A DNA stretch of 35,550 bases from Minisyncoccota bacterium (GCA_938023415.1 CALHEE010000031.1:1-35550); one strand, 5' to 3'. Positions 8,354 through 16,487 are shown, numbered from the stretch's first letter. The notes: generated by a model from the letters alone, not told the origin. Translations and numbers: made by a program.

Positions 8354-9081
8354 GTTTTAAATACCATTCTTTGTTGAATTAAAGAATAAAGAGAAGTGAC
8401 TGTCCAATAGAGAGCAATGGCAGAAGGAATTTGAATTAAAATCAAAAAGGAAAGGGAAATAAAAAAATAGGTCATTGTCTTTTGAAAAAATTCCTTTGGC
8501 TCTTTTTTCATTTTCGGCTGAAGCATTTGAGTTTGAAAAAAAGTAATTAAGATGGCCAAGATGACTAAAGGAAGAGCTGGCCAATAGTAAAAAACCTTTC
8601 CCCCGCTAATTACTCTGAATGGCTTGGAAAGATCGAAAATTCCTAAAAAAGAAGTAGAAAAGTTGATAGGTTTTGGTAAGAAAGGATAAATAAGTCCCAT
8701 TTTTTCCTCACTCAGACCATTTCCGAAATTTTTTAACACCAAAAAAAGGGCAATCAGAATCGGAAGTTGAATGAGAGTAAAAAAGAAGGGGCCAAAAGGG
8801 TTAATTTTTTCTCCCTGAAATAATTTCAGAGTTTCTTTTGCTTGTCTTTCTTTATCTTCTGAATATTTTTGTTGGATTTCTTTTAGTTTAGGTTGAATTT
8901 CTGCTATTTTCTTTTGGCTTTTTAAAGAAATAGTTACTAAAGGATGTAAAATAATCCGGATGAGTAAGGTTAAAAGAATAATAGCTATTCCAAAATCGTG
9001 TCCTGGTATCACTTGGACAAAAAAAATTAAGATGTTGAAGATTGGTTGATAAAAAAATTTTTGAAATATTTGGGCAATCAT
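8350..9081 (-). CDS. yidC: YidC/Oxa1 membrane protein insertase
   Basis: The 243-residue polytopic protein begins with an N-terminal helix and FGIAIILLTLLIRIILHPL, the first core transmembrane helix. That helix carries the conserved Arg used in the hydrophilic groove. A charged coiled loop (about residues 58-85) and further hydrophobic helices follow. It lacks the large periplasmic domain of proteobacterial YidC, so it is of the short Gram-positive/Patescibacteria type. It inserts membrane proteins with or without SecYEG. It starts 3 nt after rnpA and overlaps jag by 4 nt. Confidence 0.93.
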   Translation of the reverse strand: MIAQIFQKFFYQPIFNILIFFVQVIPGHDFGIAIILLTLLIRIILHPLVTISLKSQKKIAEIQPKLKEIQQKYSEDKERQAKETLKLFQGEKINPFGPFFFTLIQLPILIALFLVLKNFGNGLSEEKMGLIYPFLPKPINFSTSFLGIFDLSKPFRVISGGKVFYYWPALPLVILAILITFFQTQMLQPKMKKEPKEFFQKTMTYFFISLSFLILIQIPSAIALYWTVTSLYSLIQQRMVFKT

Positions 9082-9084
9082 AAC

Positions 9085-9414
9085 TTATATTTTCATTAAA
9101 AGATTCTCAATCGCTTTTTTCACCACAAAAAAATTCTCATTTTCAATGCCGGGAAGAGCAATAAAAATTCCGTCTATCTCCTTTTTTAATTCCTTTATTT
9201 TCCCTCTGGTAGCTTCGCTCATCCACCTTCTAATTTTATTTCGGACAACCGCCTTTTTTGAAACTTTTTGGGAAACGATAAAGCAGAAACGGCTTTTTTT
9301 TAAATCATTTTCGATAAACTTAAAGAGAATGAAATTTTCTCGATATACCCTACCTTTCTGGAAAACTCTTTCAATCTCCTTTTTCTTTTTGAGCCGATGA
9401 CTTTTAGGAAGCAT
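9085..9414 (-). CDS. rnpA: Ribonuclease P protein component
   Basis: The 109-residue basic protein begins MLPKSHRLKKKKEIERVFQK and contains VSKKAVVRNKIRRWMSEA, the RNR signature that contacts the RNase P RNA. It assists 5' maturation of tRNAs. It lies between rpmH (6 nt upstream) and yidC (3 nt downstream), the standard origin-proximal order. Confidence 0.95.
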   Translation of the reverse strand: MLPKSHRLKKKKEIERVFQKGRVYRENFILFKFIENDLKKSRFCFIVSQKVSKKAVVRNKIRRWMSEATRGKIKELKKEIDGIFIALPGIENENFFVVKKAIENLLMKI

Positions 9415-9420
9415 ATTAAA

Positions 9421-9555
9421 TTATACGGTCAGACGCCATCTACCTTTTTTTCTCCTTCTCGCTAACACCTTTCTTCCACCTTTAGTTTTTTGTCTTTTTA
9501 AAAAACCATGGGTTCTTTTTCTTTTCTTTTTTTTCGGACGGTAAGTAATTGACAT
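9421..9555 (-). CDS. rpmH: 50S ribosomal protein L34
   Basis: The 44-residue very basic protein, [18 protein letters not shown] to [13 protein letters not shown], is a full-length L34. The start is ATG at 9555. A longer frame to 9609 would add 18 unrelated residues and run through the promoter. A strong promoter ends only 7 nt before this ATG, so the mRNA is probably leaderless or nearly so. It is the first gene of the leftward operon. Confidence 0.96.
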   Translation of the reverse strand: MSITYRPKKKKRKRTHGFLKRQKTKGGRKVLARRRKKGRWRLTV

Positions 9556-9562
9556 ATTTTTT

Positions 9563-9591
9563 ATTTTACCCACTTTTTTTCTTAATGTCAA
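9563..9591 (-). promoter_or_regulatory. rpmH promoter
   Basis: On the minus strand, TTGACA (9591-9586), a 17-nt spacer and TAAAAT (9568-9563) form a near-consensus sigma70 promoter. Initiation would fall at about 9556, next to the rpmH ATG at 9555. Confidence 0.75.
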
Positions 9592-9595
9592 TTCA

Positions 9596-9609
9596 CAATT
9601 TTTACCCAA
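9596..9609 (+). repeat. 14-bp direct repeat, copy 1 (left of dnaA)
   Basis: CAATTTTTACCCAA is identical to 11093-11106 on the far side of dnaA, in the same orientation. The TTTTACCCA core occurs a third time at 9564-9572, where it overlaps the rpmH -10 box. Confidence 0.7.
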
Positions 9610-9663
9610 GATATTAACAAAAAGTCATTTTTTTACGGCCTTTCCTTTTGGCTTGACAAAGGA

Positions 9664-9669
9664 TATAAT
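9664..9669 (+). promoter_or_regulatory. Possible dnaA -10 box
   Basis: A perfect TATAAT ends 5 nt before the dnaA ATG, which would make the message leaderless. No good -35 lies at normal spacing, since the TTGACA at 9653-9658 is only 5 nt away. The AAAGGA at 9658-9663 could instead act as a weak ribosome-binding site for a message started further upstream. Confidence 0.4.
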
Positions 9670-9674
9670 AAAAT

Positions 9675-11033
9675 ATGACCCAAGAAGAACTCTGGCAGGC
9701 GGTTTTAGCACAAATTCAACTAACCATTTCTCCCGCTAATTTTGCTACCTGGTTTAAGGACACAACCATTAGCTCGATTAAAGACGGAGTCGCTTTTATT
9801 TCTGTGCCCAATTCTTTTGCCAAAGAGTGGCTCGAACAAAAATATCACAAGACGATTTTTAAAATTCTTCATGAGTTAAACGAAGAAATTAGAGATGTCA
9901 AATACGAACTAAGTAAACCTTTAACCCAGACGATCAGGAAAAGTTTTATTTCCTTCAAGGAAAGCTCAGGCCAACTAGAGTTTTCTGAATTCGAAGTAGA
10001 CAAAGAAACAAACTTGAACCCAAAGTATACTTTTTCTAATTTTGTCGTCGGGCCCTGTAATGAATTAGCCCAGGCAGCTGCTTTAGCAGTAGCTGAAAAT
10101 CCAGGAAAAGTTTACAATCCCCTTTTCATTTACGGAGGGGTAGGTTTGGGAAAAACCCATCTTCTTCAGGCAATCGGTAATGAAATAATAAAAAATTCAA
10201 AAACAAAAAGGGTAAGGTATGTCCAGGCAGAAAAATTTGTTTCTGCAGTTATTTCTGCTATCCGCAATCATCAGATTGAAAAATTGAAGTCTCTTTATCA
10301 GGTAGTTGATGTTTTAATTATTGATGATATTCAGTTTTTAGCTGGAAAAGAAAAAACTCAAGAAGAATTTTTTTACATTTTTAATTCACTTTATGAAAGA
10401 AACAAACAAATTGTTATTTCTTCAGATCGTTCACCCAGGGCTATTCCTGCTTTAACAGAAAGATTGCGCTCCCGTTTTGAGGGAGGAATGATTGCTGACA
10501 TTACCTTCCCCGATTTTGAAACGAGAATGGCCATTTTAAAAGCAAAATGCCAAGAGAGAAAGGTAGAGTTTTCAGAAGAAATTTTAAATTACATTGCTTC
10601 CACTATCCAAAAAAATATTAGGAAACTTGAGGGAGCTTTAAATATTTTAATCGCCTATCGCAATCTTCAGGGCTTTCCTCCAGACTTAAAAATTGCCAAG
10701 ACCCTCCTAAAAGATTTAACCTCTTCTACTTCGAAGGCAATTACCGCTAAAGAAATTATTAAAGCGGTAGCTGAATTTTATGATCTAAAAGAAAAGGATC
10801 TGCTTTCTAACTCACGAAAAAAAGAAGTAGTGAAACCTAGGCAGGTAGCAATGTTTTTGCTTAGAGAAGAGTTAAAAAGCTCTTTTCCTTTTATTGGCAG
10901 AAAATTCGGCGGAAAAGACCACACTACAGCTATCTATGCTTATGAGAAGATATTAAAAGAAATCGAAAAATCAGAAAATTTGCGCGAGGAAATCGCTTTA
11001 ATAAAACAGAGGTTAACCAGTGGAGAAATATAG
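9675..11033 (+). CDS. dnaA: Chromosomal replication initiator DnaA
   Basis: The 452-residue protein has all four DnaA domains. Domain I begins LWQAVLAQIQLTISPANFATWF. The AAA+ core starts at YTFSNFVVGPCNELAQAAA, with Walker A GGVGLGKTH (about residues 154-162) and Walker B VLIIDDIQF. The C-terminal DNA-binding domain IV includes GRKFGGKDHTTAIYAYEKI. It binds the origin and loads the replication machinery. It is encoded rightward next to the presumed origin, with dnaN following after 121 nt. Confidence 0.97.
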   Translation: MTQEELWQAVLAQIQLTISPANFATWFKDTTISSIKDGVAFISVPNSFAKEWLEQKYHKTIFKILHELNEEIRDVKYELSKPLTQTIRKSFISFKESSGQLEFSEFEVDKETNLNPKYTFSNFVVGPCNELAQAAALAVAENPGKVYNPLFIYGGVGLGKTHLLQAIGNEIIKNSKTKRVRYVQAEKFVSAVISAIRNHQIEKLKSLYQVVDVLIIDDIQFLAGKEKTQEEFFYIFNSLYERNKQIVISSDRSPRAIPALTERLRSRFEGGMIADITFPDFETRMAILKAKCQERKVEFSEEILNYIASTIQKNIRKLEGALNILIAYRNLQGFPPDLKIAKTLLKDLTSSTSKAITAKEIIKAVAEFYDLKEKDLLSNSRKKEVVKPRQVAMFLLREELKSSFPFIGRKFGGKDHTTAIYAYEKILKEIEKSENLREEIALIKQRLTSGEI

Positions 11034-11092
11034 AAAAAACAAAAAAGAAAAAAATACAGGAAAAATTCATCAAAAATCCCATTTTTCTTCCC

Positions 11093-11106
11093 CAATTTTT
11101 ACCCAA
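11093..11106 (+). repeat. 14-bp direct repeat, copy 2 (between dnaA and dnaN)
   Basis: An exact second copy of CAATTTTTACCCAA lies in the 121-nt dnaA-dnaN gap. The rest of the gap is A/T-rich with no clear promoter for dnaN. A weak TTGAGA (11116-11121) with TAAATC after 15 nt is the best candidate. Confidence 0.7.
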
Positions 11107-11154
11107 AAAAATTAATTGAGAAAACAAGTTTTCCTCTAAATCAACTACAAAAAC

Positions 11155-12279
11155 ATGAAATTAACTATTTTAAAAGAAGTGTTAAAAGAAGGTGCAGAAA
11201 TTGCTGGGAAAATTACTGTAAAAACTTTTACTTTACCTATTCTCCAGACCATTTTTTTAAATGCCGAAAAAAACTTTTTAAATATTTCAGCTACTAACCT
11301 TGAAACAGGCGTTATTTGGTGGGGCCTAGCAAAAGTTGAAAAAGAGGGAAAAATTTGTTTGCCAACAAAAATATTTTCTCAGCTGGTAAATTCCTTTCCT
11401 CAAAAATCAATTTCTCTTTGGCAAAAAGATTTTACTCTTTTTATAGAAGGTGAAGGTTTTAAAACCCAAATTTTAGGGACAAACCCTGAAGATTTTCCAA
11501 TTTTCCCTCAAATTCCCCAAAAAAATCCTATTATCGTTGACAGTAGCTCTTTTTGTCAGGCTTTGTTTCAGGTAATGAAAATCCCATCTCCCTCTTCCAC
11601 TCGGCCAGAAATTTCTGGTATTTTTCTTAATTTTCAAGGTAATGTGATAAAGGTGGTTGCTACTGATAGCTTTAGGTTGGCGGAAAAAAGAATTTTTTTA
11701 AAAACTTCTTTGCCAGAAAGTTATTCTTTGATTATCCCCCAATCTGCAGTTAGAGAATTAATCAGTATATTTGGTAATGAGACAAAAGAGTTAAGAATTT
11801 ATCTTTCCCCCCACCAAGTCTGGTTTGAATCTTTAATGTCAGAAATTTCTCATCCTAAAATTCACTACACCTCAAGATTGATTGAGGGTGAATATCCAAA
11901 TTACGAAGAAATTATTCCCAAAAAGTTCAATACTGTCGTTTTTCTCTCTAAAGAAGAATTTTTAGCAAAGATAAAAACAGCCAGTCTTTTTAGCGGAAAA
12001 AGTAATGAAATAAAAATGGAAATTGATCCCAAAGAAGAAACGGTCTTTATTTTTAGCGAAAGTCCGGGTGTGGGAAATTACCAAGGTTCCTTAAAAGGAA
12101 AGGTTAAAGGACAAGAATTAAAAATTTCATTCAATCACCGATTTTTGACCGATGGAATTAACGAAATAAAAACTCCGGAAATAAGCTTTGAATTTACCAA
12201 CGAAGAAGGACCAGCAGTTTTGAGACCGGTGGATAGCGAGGATTATTTTTATGTCGTAATGCCAATTAAGACAAGTTAA
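11155..12279 (+). CDS. dnaN: DNA polymerase III sliding clamp (beta subunit)
   Basis: The 374-residue protein has the DnaN fold. It begins MKLTILKEVLKEGAEIAGKI and contains FRLAEKRIFL after ATDS at the end of the second domain's first half. It ends EDYFYVVMPIKTS, like the usual ...YVLMPMR terminus. The length is normal for the three-domain clamp. It tethers the replicative polymerase to DNA. The gene meets the leftward penicillin-binding protein gene tail to tail with 5 nt between them and no visible terminator. Confidence 0.95.
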   Translation: MKLTILKEVLKEGAEIAGKITVKTFTLPILQTIFLNAEKNFLNISATNLETGVIWWGLAKVEKEGKICLPTKIFSQLVNSFPQKSISLWQKDFTLFIEGEGFKTQILGTNPEDFPIFPQIPQKNPIIVDSSSFCQALFQVMKIPSPSSTRPEISGIFLNFQGNVIKVVATDSFRLAEKRIFLKTSLPESYSLIIPQSAVRELISIFGNETKELRIYLSPHQVWFESLMSEISHPKIHYTSRLIEGEYPNYEEIIPKKFNTVVFLSKEEFLAKIKTASLFSGKSNEIKMEIDPKEETVFIFSESPGVGNYQGSLKGKVKGQELKISFNHRFLTDGINEIKTPEISFEFTNEEGPAVLRPVDSEDYFYVVMPIKTS

Positions 12280-12284
12280 GCGTA

Positions 12285-14192
12285 TTATCGTTTTGGAAAC
12301 TGCTCTCGGGGATATTTAGGTAAAACCTTCTCTAAAAAATCGTGAAAAATTGGAGCTGCCACCATTATTCCTGCTCTTTTTTTTATTGGAGCGTTGTTAT
12401 TATTTCCCACCCATACCCCAACCACAATCGAAGGCGTGTAACCTATTGTCCAGGCATCCCGATAATCTTGGGTTGTTCCAGTTTTGGCTGCGACCTGATA
12501 TCCTTCAAAAAAAAGTGGTGATCTTGGTCCAAACATTGGTGTTCTCGCTTCATTGTCAGAAAGAATGTCGTTAATCAATCGGGCGACATTTTTTTCCAAA
12601 ACTCTTATTCCAGAGGGTTTATTTTCTTCAATAACATTTCCTTTTGAATCTTCAATTCTCAAGATGAAAAAATAAGGATACCTTATTCCGTCAGCAGCGA
12701 AGACACCATAAGCTGAAGTTATTTCAATCAATTTTACCTCCCATCCCCCCAAAACAATTGATGGGCCAAAAGGAGGTTTCAAAGTAGTAATTCCTAAAGC
12801 CTGGGCTGTTTTCACGCTATCTTCTAATCCTGCCAGATGAAGCAAGACCTTAACCGAAGGGACATTTAATGATTGAGCTAAAGCTTCTCTTAAAGTTACC
12901 GGGCCCCGGAATTTCCCATCGTAATTTTGGGGGATATATTCTTTTCCTCCCCAAACGCCAAAATTGGTCGGTTCATCTATTACTATTGTTTTATCGTCAT
13001 AACCTTTTTGAAAGGCAGTAGCGTAAACGAATGGTTTGAAAGCTGATCCTGGTTGACGCCCTAAATATCCTTTTACCCCAGTGACTACATTGAATTTTGG
13101 ATCAAAAAGACAATCGAAACCACTTTTGCATCCCTCAGGATAAGGTTGGGCATTATAATCTCCTACTCCGACAGTTAAAGCTAAAACCTCCCCTGTTTGG
13201 GGAGAAATCGCAACTAAAGCAGCATTGTGAGCATTGACTAACTTATTCCTTTCAATTCCCTTCCTTACTACTTCTTCGGCGATTTTTTGAAGCTCCCAGT
13301 CTAAGGTGGTGTAAACTCTTAGTCCCCCTCTTTCTAAGAATTCACGGCCATATTTTTTTTCTAATTCTTCTAGGACCACTAAGGTAAAATAAGGTGCTTT
13401 CAACTCAACCTTTTTTTCGGCAAATTTTATTTCTTCTTTTTTTCCTTCTTCTGCTTTCTCTGAGGTTATATAACCTTTTTTTGCCATTCTATCTAAAATG
13501 TAGTCTTTTCTCGCAAAAAGCTCTTTTCTTCCCTCTTCATTATATGGAGAAAGACGATAAGGAGCCTTAATTAAGGCAGCCAAAGTTGCTGCTTCTCCTA
13601 AGGAGATTTGGGAAACTGGTTTTTTAAAATATACTTGGCTAGCTTCTTCTACTCCATAAGCATTTTGGCCTAAAGGAATTTGATTTAAGTACCATTCTAA
13701 AATTTGATCTTTCGAATAGCGACGATTAAGCTCTATCGCTAAAATGACCTCCCGAATTTTTCTTTCTGCAGTTTTTTCAGAAGACAAAAAGGTTGATCTT
13801 ACCAATTGCTGGGGAATGGTTGAACCTCCATAAACTGGTTTTCCAATTTTTAAATCTTCTAAAATTGCTCTAATTACTCCTTTTAAATCTACCCCAAAAT
13901 GAGAATAAAAATTAGCATCCTCAGCAACAATTACTGCCCATTTTAAATAATCAGGAATTTCCTTTAGGGAAACCCAGGTTCTTTTTTCTTCTCCATAAAC
14001 TTCATACAAAATCACTTTTCCTGTCCGGTCGTAAATTTTCGTAGACTGAGCTAAGTGTCTTTCGGTAAATATTTCTGGCCGGGGAAAATCTTTGATGTAA
14101 TAAAGAAATAGAAAAATTGCCCCAAAAAAGAAAAAGAGGAAAAATCCAGCAATTACTTTAAATACCAGAAAGATTTTATTTACCTTCCTCAT
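12285..14192 (-). CDS. Class A penicillin-binding protein (PBP1A-type)
   Basis: An N-terminal membrane anchor (about residues 7-32) precedes a GT51 glycosyltransferase with the catalytic Glu in AEDANFYSHFGVD and the GGSTIPQQLVR motif. The transpeptidase domain follows, with SAFK near residue 382, SLN near 440 and KTGT near 568. The 635-residue length is normal for a compact class A enzyme. It polymerises and cross-links peptidoglycan outside the membrane. The start is ATG, with AAAACT about 6 nt upstream as a possible -10, divergent from tyrS. Confidence 0.94.
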   Translation of the reverse strand: MRKVNKIFLVFKVIAGFFLFFFFGAIFLFLYYIKDFPRPEIFTERHLAQSTKIYDRTGKVILYEVYGEEKRTWVSLKEIPDYLKWAVIVAEDANFYSHFGVDLKGVIRAILEDLKIGKPVYGGSTIPQQLVRSTFLSSEKTAERKIREVILAIELNRRYSKDQILEWYLNQIPLGQNAYGVEEASQVYFKKPVSQISLGEAATLAALIKAPYRLSPYNEEGRKELFARKDYILDRMAKKGYITSEKAEEGKKEEIKFAEKKVELKAPYFTLVVLEELEKKYGREFLERGGLRVYTTLDWELQKIAEEVVRKGIERNKLVNAHNAALVAISPQTGEVLALTVGVGDYNAQPYPEGCKSGFDCLFDPKFNVVTGVKGYLGRQPGSAFKPFVYATAFQKGYDDKTIVIDEPTNFGVWGGKEYIPQNYDGKFRGPVTLREALAQSLNVPSVKVLLHLAGLEDSVKTAQALGITTLKPPFGPSIVLGGWEVKLIEITSAYGVFAADGIRYPYFFILRIEDSKGNVIEENKPSGIRVLEKNVARLINDILSDNEARTPMFGPRSPLFFEGYQVAAKTGTTQDYRDAWTIGYTPSIVVGVWVGNNNNAPIKKRAGIMVAAPIFHDFLEKVLPKYPREQFPKR

Positions 14193-14198
14193 TGGCTT

Positions 14199-14214
14199 AG
14201 TTTTATGATAATAT
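14199..14214. promoter_or_regulatory. Overlapping divergent promoter elements, pbp and tyrS
   Basis: Only 29 nt separate the two start codons. Rightward, TGaTAATAT (14206-14214) is an extended -10 predicting a start near the tyrS ATG. Leftward, AAAACT (14204-14199) sits 6 nt before the pbp ATG. No clear -35 exists for either. If correct, both messages are leaderless. Confidence 0.4.
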
Positions 14215-14221
14215 TTTAAAT

Positions 14222-15433
14222 ATGAAAGTCAAAACCGATCCTCAAAAGATTGAAGAGATTTTAAGTAGGGGAGTAGAGAAGATTATTGAGAAAGAAAGCT
14301 TACTTAAAAAATTAAAATCTGGCCAAAGATTAAAGATAAAATTAGGCATTGATCCTACCGCTCCTGATCTTCATTTAGGGAATGCGGTTGTTTTATGGAA
14401 ATTAAAAGAATTTCAAGATCTAGGCCATAAAATTATCTTGATTATTGGCGATTTTACTGCCCGGATTGGTGATCCTTCTGGGAGATTATCTTTGAGAAAG
14501 GCTTTGAGTGAAAAAGAGATTAGAGAAAATCTAAAAGCTTATCGTTTTCAGATCGGAAAAATTTTAGATCTCAAAAAGACAAAAATTGTTTTTAACAGCC
14601 GTCATTTATCTCGTCTTGACCTTTCTAAGCTTTATCGGATTTTCTATTTTTTCACCGTAAATCAGCTCTTAGAAAGAGAAATGTTTCAACAAAGAATGAA
14701 ATCAGGAAAACCAATTTTTTTACACGAATTTTTCTACCCCATTTTACAAGCTTACGATTCGGTTGTGGTAAAAGCGGATGTAGAAGTGGGCGGAAGCGAT
14801 CAACTTTTTAATATGCTAATGGGAAGAGAACTTCAAGTTTTTTTTCACCAACCACCTCAAGAAATTATCACCATGAAAATTCTCGTAGGTACCGATGGTA
14901 AGCAAAAGATGAGTAAAAGTTTTAATAACTACATTGGAATAAACGATCCACCTGGGGAGCAATTTGGAAAGCTAATGTCAATTAAAGACGAAGCCATTCC
15001 CCAATATCTTGAATTGTGTACCCGTTTACCGATAGAAGAAATTAAAAAAGATACTCAACTTCTTGAAAGCAGGCAGATCAACCCTCGCGACCTGAAGAAA
15101 AAATTGGCCAGAGAAGTAGTCTCTTTGTATTACGGAAAAAAGATAGCTCTCAATGCCGAAAAAGAATTCGAGAGGGTTTTCCGAGAAAAAAAACCTCCCT
15201 TAAAGATGCCAGAAATTAAACTCAAAGAAAAATATTTAAATATTTTAGAGTTATTGGTAAAAACAAAGATGGTTAATTCTAAAAGCGAGGCAAAAAGATT
15301 AATTTCTCAAAAAGCAGTTGAAATTGATGGACAAACAAAAGAAAATTGGGCAGAGGTAATTGAAATCAAAAAAAAGATGGTCGTCAAGGTAGGGAAAAGA
15401 AAGTTTGCAAAAATAAACCCCACCTTTAAATGA
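14222..15433 (+). CDS. tyrS: Tyrosyl-tRNA synthetase
   Basis: The 403-residue class I synthetase has the HIGH-type motif HLGN (residues 51-54) after LGIDPTAPDL. KMSKS lies near 229-233 and a C-terminal S4-type RNA-binding domain at about 340-400 (MVNSKSEAKRLISQKAVEIDG). It charges tRNA-Tyr in the cytoplasm. The stop codon TGA lies inside the loop of the terminator hairpin. There is no Shine-Dalgarno sequence. Confidence 0.96.
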   Translation: MKVKTDPQKIEEILSRGVEKIIEKESLLKKLKSGQRLKIKLGIDPTAPDLHLGNAVVLWKLKEFQDLGHKIILIIGDFTARIGDPSGRLSLRKALSEKEIRENLKAYRFQIGKILDLKKTKIVFNSRHLSRLDLSKLYRIFYFFTVNQLLEREMFQQRMKSGKPIFLHEFFYPILQAYDSVVVKADVEVGGSDQLFNMLMGRELQVFFHQPPQEIITMKILVGTDGKQKMSKSFNNYIGINDPPGEQFGKLMSIKDEAIPQYLELCTRLPIEEIKKDTQLLESRQINPRDLKKKLAREVVSLYYGKKIALNAEKEFERVFREKKPPLKMPEIKLKEKYLNILELLVKTKMVNSKSEAKRLISQKAVEIDGQTKENWAEVIEIKKKMVVKVGKRKFAKINPTFK

Positions 15434-15450
15434 GAAGTGGGGTTTATTTT
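15411..15450. terminator. Strong bidirectional terminator between tyrS and the acidic peptide gene
   Basis: A 13-bp perfect stem, AAATAAACCCCAC / GTGGGGTTTATTT (15411-15423, 15437-15449), has a 13-nt loop holding the tyrS stop codon. T-rich sequence lies on both outer sides, so it can end tyrS rightward and the acidic peptide unit leftward. Confidence 0.85.
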
Positions 15451-15469
15451 CAATCTTGGTAAATGAGAA

Positions 15470-15586
15470 CTATTCAAGCTCTTCTTCCTCTATGTAATCT
15501 GTCTCATCCATTTCTTCAGATTCGTCTATCTCATCGGTGTAATCTTCAGTTTCTTCTTCAATTTCTTCTTCGTCAAAATAAACCAT
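15470..15586 (-). CDS. 38-residue highly acidic micropeptide
   Basis: The frame ATG at 15586 to TAG at 15470-15472 encodes a peptide starting MVYFDEEEIEEETEDYTDEI and ending YIEEEELE. About 60% of residues are Asp or Glu, with no Lys or Arg. No membrane segment or Cys is present. It has its own consensus promoter, an 80-nt leader with two hairpins, and a strong terminator just after the stop, so it is probably expressed. I recognise no family. An acidic tail-like peptide could bind basic proteins or metal ions, but that is speculation. Confidence 0.6.
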   Translation of the reverse strand: MVYFDEEEIEEETEDYTDEIDESEEMDETDYIEEEELE

Positions 15587-15594
15587 GATTTATT

Positions 15595-15659
15595 GAAAGG
15601 TCATAATTTATTTTTCCGACCTTTCTTGGCCCAAAGGATAATTAAAAAATTTGGGCAAG
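15595..15659 (-). promoter_or_regulatory. Two-hairpin leader of the acidic micropeptide
   Basis: Transcribed leftward, the leader can form two hairpins. The first pairs CTTGCCCAAA (15659-15650) with TTTGGGCCAAG (15635-15625), with one bulged base. The second pairs GAAAGGTC (15625-15618) with GACCTTTC (15602-15595). The second ends 8 nt before the start codon, so it could influence translation. I know no riboswitch of this form. Confidence 0.55.
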
Positions 15660-15672
15660 ATTACTATCGCTA

Positions 15673-15700
15673 ATTATAAGAAGGCAAAAAAACTTGTCAA
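15673..15700 (-). promoter_or_regulatory. Consensus promoter of the acidic micropeptide unit
   Basis: On the minus strand, a perfect TTGACA (15700-15695) is followed after 16 nt by a perfect TATAAT (15678-15673). It lies just past the yebC stop, and initiation is expected near 15666. It is the only promoter in the window with both hexamers perfect at an acceptable spacing. Confidence 0.8.
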
Positions 15701-15712
15701 GAGTGAAATTTT

Positions 15713-16441
15713 TTATTCCTTGAGGTTGGAATAAATTTCCTGAACAGTGTCGCTTTCATCTAAAGCATCAAAAAGCTTCAAACAAGCTTCTTTTTCTTTT
15801 TCGCTCACCTGGACCGTCTCTTTTGGTTTCCAATCTAAACCAGCCGATTCAATTATTACTCCCTTTTCTTCTAGTTTTCTTTTTACCTTCTCTAACTCCT
15901 CTACTTTAGTATAAATGTCTAAGTTATCATTATACCAATAAAAATCTTCTGCCCCTGCTTCGATTGCAGCCAATTCTAACTCTTCTTTATTTTTAAAGTT
16001 TTGAGCTTTCCAATTGACGGTAATACACCCTTTTCTTTCAAACATCCATCTAATTGCCCCTCCTTCAACCAATTTTCCCTGATGCTGATTTAAAATTTGT
16101 TTTATTTCTGTAAGGGCCCGATTTTTATTATCGGTAATCCCCTCGATAATTATCGCTACTCCACCCGGACCATAAGCTTCGTAAATAACTTCTTCTAGTT
16201 TTTCTTTCTCCCCCCCTCCAACAGCCTTTTTGATTGCATTTTCAATATTTTCTTTTGGGAAATTATAAGTTCTGGCAGTTTCCAGAGCAAACCTGAGCTT
16301 AGGATTAGTTTCAGGATTTGCTCCTCCCTCCCTTACTGCAACCAAAATTAAACGGGCAATTTTTGCGAAAATTTGGCTCCTTTTTTTGGCGTTGGCCTCT
16401 TTCGTTTTTCGGACTGTTTTAGCGTGGCTATGTCCTGCCAT
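15713..16441 (-). CDS. yebC: YebC/PmpR family protein
   Basis: The 242-residue protein begins MAGHSHAKTVRKTKEANAKK. It contains AREGG-like VREGGANPETNPKLRFAL and GPGGVAIIIEGITDNKNRA, hallmarks of the YebC/PmpR family (TACO1 in mitochondria). The family has been described as DNA-binding regulators and more recently as translation factors that relieve ribosome stalling. The length is standard. The TAAACT box at 16456-16451 is 9 nt before the ATG, suggesting a nearly leaderless message. Confidence 0.93.
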   Translation of the reverse strand: MAGHSHAKTVRKTKEANAKKRSQIFAKIARLILVAVREGGANPETNPKLRFALETARTYNFPKENIENAIKKAVGGGEKEKLEEVIYEAYGPGGVAIIIEGITDNKNRALTEIKQILNQHQGKLVEGGAIRWMFERKGCITVNWKAQNFKNKEELELAAIEAGAEDFYWYNDNLDIYTKVEELEKVKRKLEEKGVIIESAGLDWKPKETVQVSEKEKEACLKLFDALDESDTVQEIYSNLKE

Positions 16442-16450
16442 ATTTTTCTT

Positions 16451-16456
16451 AGTTTA
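16451..16456 (-). promoter_or_regulatory. Probable yebC -10 box (TAAACT)
   Basis: TAAACT followed by AAG lies 9 nt before the yebC ATG. A TTGAAA occurs 21 nt upstream of it (16483-16478), longer than usual spacing. The same hexamer precedes gspE, rpsT and the structured RNA. Confidence 0.4.
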
Positions 16457-16487
16457 TTGTAAATTTTTTTTATTTTTTTTCAAGCCC

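Larger units (their letters stand above)
9556..9674. other. Probable replication origin region (rpmH-dnaA intergenic)
   Basis: This 119-nt AT-rich gap separates diverging rpmH and dnaA, the classical oriC position. It has an A/T-rich stretch around 9611-9635 that could unwind easily. It also has a 14-bp sequence repeated on the other side of dnaA, with a shorter TTTTACCCA copy at 9564-9572. I find no consensus DnaA box (TTATCCACA). The origin call rests on gene order and strand reversal. Confidence 0.5.

Noticed and set aside
9421-9609. Longer 62-residue L34 start
   Set aside because: The extra 18 residues do not belong to L34 and the upstream start would lie before the consensus promoter.
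9653-9669. TTGACA plus TATAAT as a standard dnaA promoter
   Set aside because: The hexamers are only 5 nt apart, which does not fit sigma70 spacing of about 16-18 nt.
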